From contig NATJ01000102.1 in NCBI GenBank assembly GCA_002085305.1, positions 1-7,626 on the forward strand: DNA of 7,626 bases, written 5' to 3'. The notes beneath the pieces are model-generated. The model had not been told where the DNA came from. It worked only from the letters and a program-made list of their open reading frames with translations, and searched no databases. Each line of letters starts with the position of its first letter. The first letter of the stretch is position 1. Shown in pieces: positions 6,829-7,626 of the stretch. Source of the DNA: Epsilonproteobacteria bacterium 4484_65 (GTDB lineage: Bacteria; Campylobacterota; Campylobacteria; Campylobacterales; Sulfurovaceae). Made by a program: the position numbers and the translations under genes.

Positions 6829-7176
6829 TTAGGTTTTTTCTAGTTTTTCTTGATAGAGTGATTCATTATATCCAACTATGACATGACCATCAAATGTAAT
6901 AACAGGTCGTTTAATGAGCATATTCTCTTTGCTTAACCAGGTTTGTTTATCATCATCACTTAGGTCAAGTTCTTTGAGTTTTAGGGTTCTGTATGTAGTA
7001 CCTCTGGTATTAAAAAGTGTCTTGATGTCAGTATGCTTAAGCCATCCACCTACAACGTCTTTTGTAACTGGTGTTTCCCGAAAATCTACAAACTCATAAG
7101 GTATTTCTTGTGCCTTAAGATACTTTATGGCTTTTCTGACACTGTCACAGTTTTTGATCCCATAAATTTTTAACAT
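6829..7176 (-). CDS. ArsC/Spx-like thioredoxin-fold protein, YffB type
   Basis: 115 residues. Seen: IYGIKNCDSVRKA (4-16), with the single N-terminal cysteine C10; NTRGTTYRTL (56-65); LIKRPVI (87-93), with the R-P turn that holds the cis-proline of the thioredoxin fold; and VGYNESLY (101-108). These are landmarks of the ArsC/Spx superfamily, closest to the YffB branch. The position of a second CxxC cysteine is valine (V13), so Spx-type redox switching is not expected. Known ArsC members reduce arsenate with glutathione or glutaredoxin; the function of YffB-type proteins is poorly defined, and there are no arsenic genes nearby, so I do not call it an arsenate reductase. It starts at ATG 7176-7174, 9 bp after gatC. 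No good Shine-Dalgarno precedes it (only GAG about 12 bases upstream), so coupling to gatC is likely. Confidence 0.88.
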   Translation of the reverse strand: MLKIYGIKNCDSVRKAIKYLKAQEIPYEFVDFRETPVTKDVVGGWLKHTDIKTLFNTRGTTYRTLKLKELDLSDDDKQTWLSKENMLIKRPVITFDGHVIVGYNESLYQEKLEKT

Positions 7177-7185
7177 TCGGTATGA

Positions 7186-7476
7186 TTACTCAATGATCGC
7201 AGGAACTATGAAGAAATCATCTTGACTCTCTGGTGCATGTGAGAGGATATCTTTTGCAATATCATTTGCTTCACGAGGAGTATCTTCTCTGAGTGGTGTA
7301 CCACCTTCGAGTGTTGAGAAAGAGGGACTCAATGCATCGGTATCAAGTTCATTGAGATTGTCTATGTAGCCAAGTATTTCAGTAAGCTGCCCCATAACCT
7401 CTTCTTTTTTTGAATCATCTATACGAAGGTGAGAGAGTGTTTCCAGTTTAGCCAAGACAGTATTATCTATTTGCAT
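7186..7476 (-). CDS. gatC: Asp/Glu-tRNA amidotransferase subunit C
   Basis: 96 residues, the usual GatC length. GatC is the small subunit of GatCAB, which converts Glu-tRNA-Gln and Asp-tRNA-Asn to Gln-tRNA-Gln and Asn-tRNA-Asn; it wraps around GatA and stabilises the complex. Seen: an N-terminal helical part (VLAKLETLSHLRID, 7-20), the TEILGYIDNLNELDT stretch (32-46), LREDTP (62-67) and the C-terminal FFIVPAIIE (88-96), all typical of the family. gatA and gatB are not in the window; scattered gat genes are common in Campylobacterota. The ATG (7476-7474) follows an AGGG about seven bases upstream, and a perfect TATAAT lies 25 bases before the ATG. It is first in the block gatC, YffB-type gene, pilT. 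Confidence 0.95.
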   Translation of the reverse strand: MQIDNTVLAKLETLSHLRIDDSKKEEVMGQLTEILGYIDNLNELDTDALSPSFSTLEGGTPLREDTPREANDIAKDILSHAPESQDDFFIVPAIIE

Positions 7477-7501
7477 TATATACCCTAAAGTGATTTTTCT
7501 T

Positions 7502-7507
7502 ATTATA
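7502..7507 (-). promoter_or_regulatory. Predicted -10 element for gatC
   Basis: TATAAT on the minus strand, a perfect consensus, 25 bases before the gatC ATG. The upstream sequence is AT-rich with no convincing -35 hexamer, as is usual in Campylobacterota. It would drive gatC, the YffB-type gene and pilT. Confidence 0.6.
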
Positions 7508-7525
7508 TATTAATTTAGTTTAAGA

Positions 7526-7531
7526 TATAAC
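7526..7531 (+). promoter_or_regulatory. Predicted -10 element for the rightward gene
   Basis: TATAAC on the plus strand, preceded by T-rich TTAATTTAGTTTAAGA and 28 bases before the first ATG of the rightward gene. It lies within the upstream region of the gatC promoter, so the two divergent promoters share about 30 bp. Confidence 0.45.
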
Positions 7532-7559
7532 TATTAAAGAAAACAATATTTAAGGATAC

Positions 7560-7626
7560 ATGATGATGCAACAGTTAGATATGAACTCAGAAGAGTTTAA
7601 AGCAGAGTTGGTAAAAACAGAAAAAT
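7560..7626 (+). CDS. Unidentified protein, N-terminal fragment
   Basis: The only plus-strand gene; 22 codons are visible, reading MMMQQLDMNSEEFKAELVKT and on to EK, before the window ends. An AAGGA ribosome site (7552-7556) precedes three tandem in-frame ATGs; spacing is 3, 6 and 9 bases, so the second (7563) or third (7566) is the more likely start. There is no signal peptide. The NSEEFKAEL pattern resembles the opening of rhodanese-like or thioredoxin-like domains, which often begin with a short strand and then an EEF helix, but nothing diagnostic is present. I leave it unnamed. Confidence 0.6.
   Translation, partial: MMMQQLDMNSEEFKAELVKTEK

Noticed and set aside
6829..7176. Annotation as an arsenate reductase
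   Set aside because: The sequence matches the YffB branch, and no arsenic transport or regulator gene is nearby; the ArsC superfamily label alone does not support the activity.
1..7626. CRISPR array, insertion sequence, prophage, tRNA or rRNA
   Set aside because: No regularly spaced repeats, transposase or integrase signatures, or tRNA-like cloverleaf sequence were seen on either strand.

Overview
The window reads as chromosomal DNA of a Campylobacterota (epsilonproteobacterial) bacterium. A free-living, vent- or sediment-type relative such as Sulfurovum or Sulfurimonas is my best guess. Three things support this: AT-rich sequence, very tight gene packing, and the order gatC ... cvpA-fur-lysS-glyA-DUF1882, which from memory is the order in Campylobacter jejuni. 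The genus is inference; there is no rRNA or species marker here.

Layout. All genes except the last are on the minus strand, so transcription runs from high to low coordinates. At the right end a short divergent promoter region (7477-7559) separates a plus-strand gene, cut by the window edge, from gatC. Minus-strand block 1 is gatC, an ArsC/Spx-like (YffB-type) protein and pilT, each 9 bp from the next. It ends in an 11-bp hairpin that overlaps the pilT stop codon. Block 2 is cvpA, fur, lysS, glyA and a DUF1882 gene, with gaps of 9 and 63 bp, a 16-bp overlap and an 8-bp gap. It continues into a secreted protein of unknown function and the start of a probable NamZ/DUF1343 exo-N-acetylmuramidase, which runs off the left edge. 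There is no intergenic stretch above about 85 bp.

Function. Most of the window is housekeeping: GatC and LysRS in translation, SHMT in one-carbon metabolism, Fur in iron response, CvpA in the inner membrane and PilT in pilus retraction. The last two genes on the left both encode exported proteins 13 bp apart. One looks like a murein-sugar hydrolase, which suggests a small cell-wall module appended to the conserved operon.

Points beyond routine annotation: (1) the DUF1882 gene has no ATG, GTG or TTG for its conserved N-terminus and probably starts at ATT; (2) a perfect 12-bp inverted repeat lies just inside that gene; (3) the CvpA tail carries three bacterial N-glycosylation sequons within 19 residues, on the side predicted to be periplasmic; (4) LysRS has a cysteine-rich, zinc-ribbon-like C-terminal extension; (5) an 11-bp direct repeat with an 18-bp period lies between fur and lysS. 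I found no CRISPR array, mobile element, tRNA, rRNA or convincing new multi-gene system.
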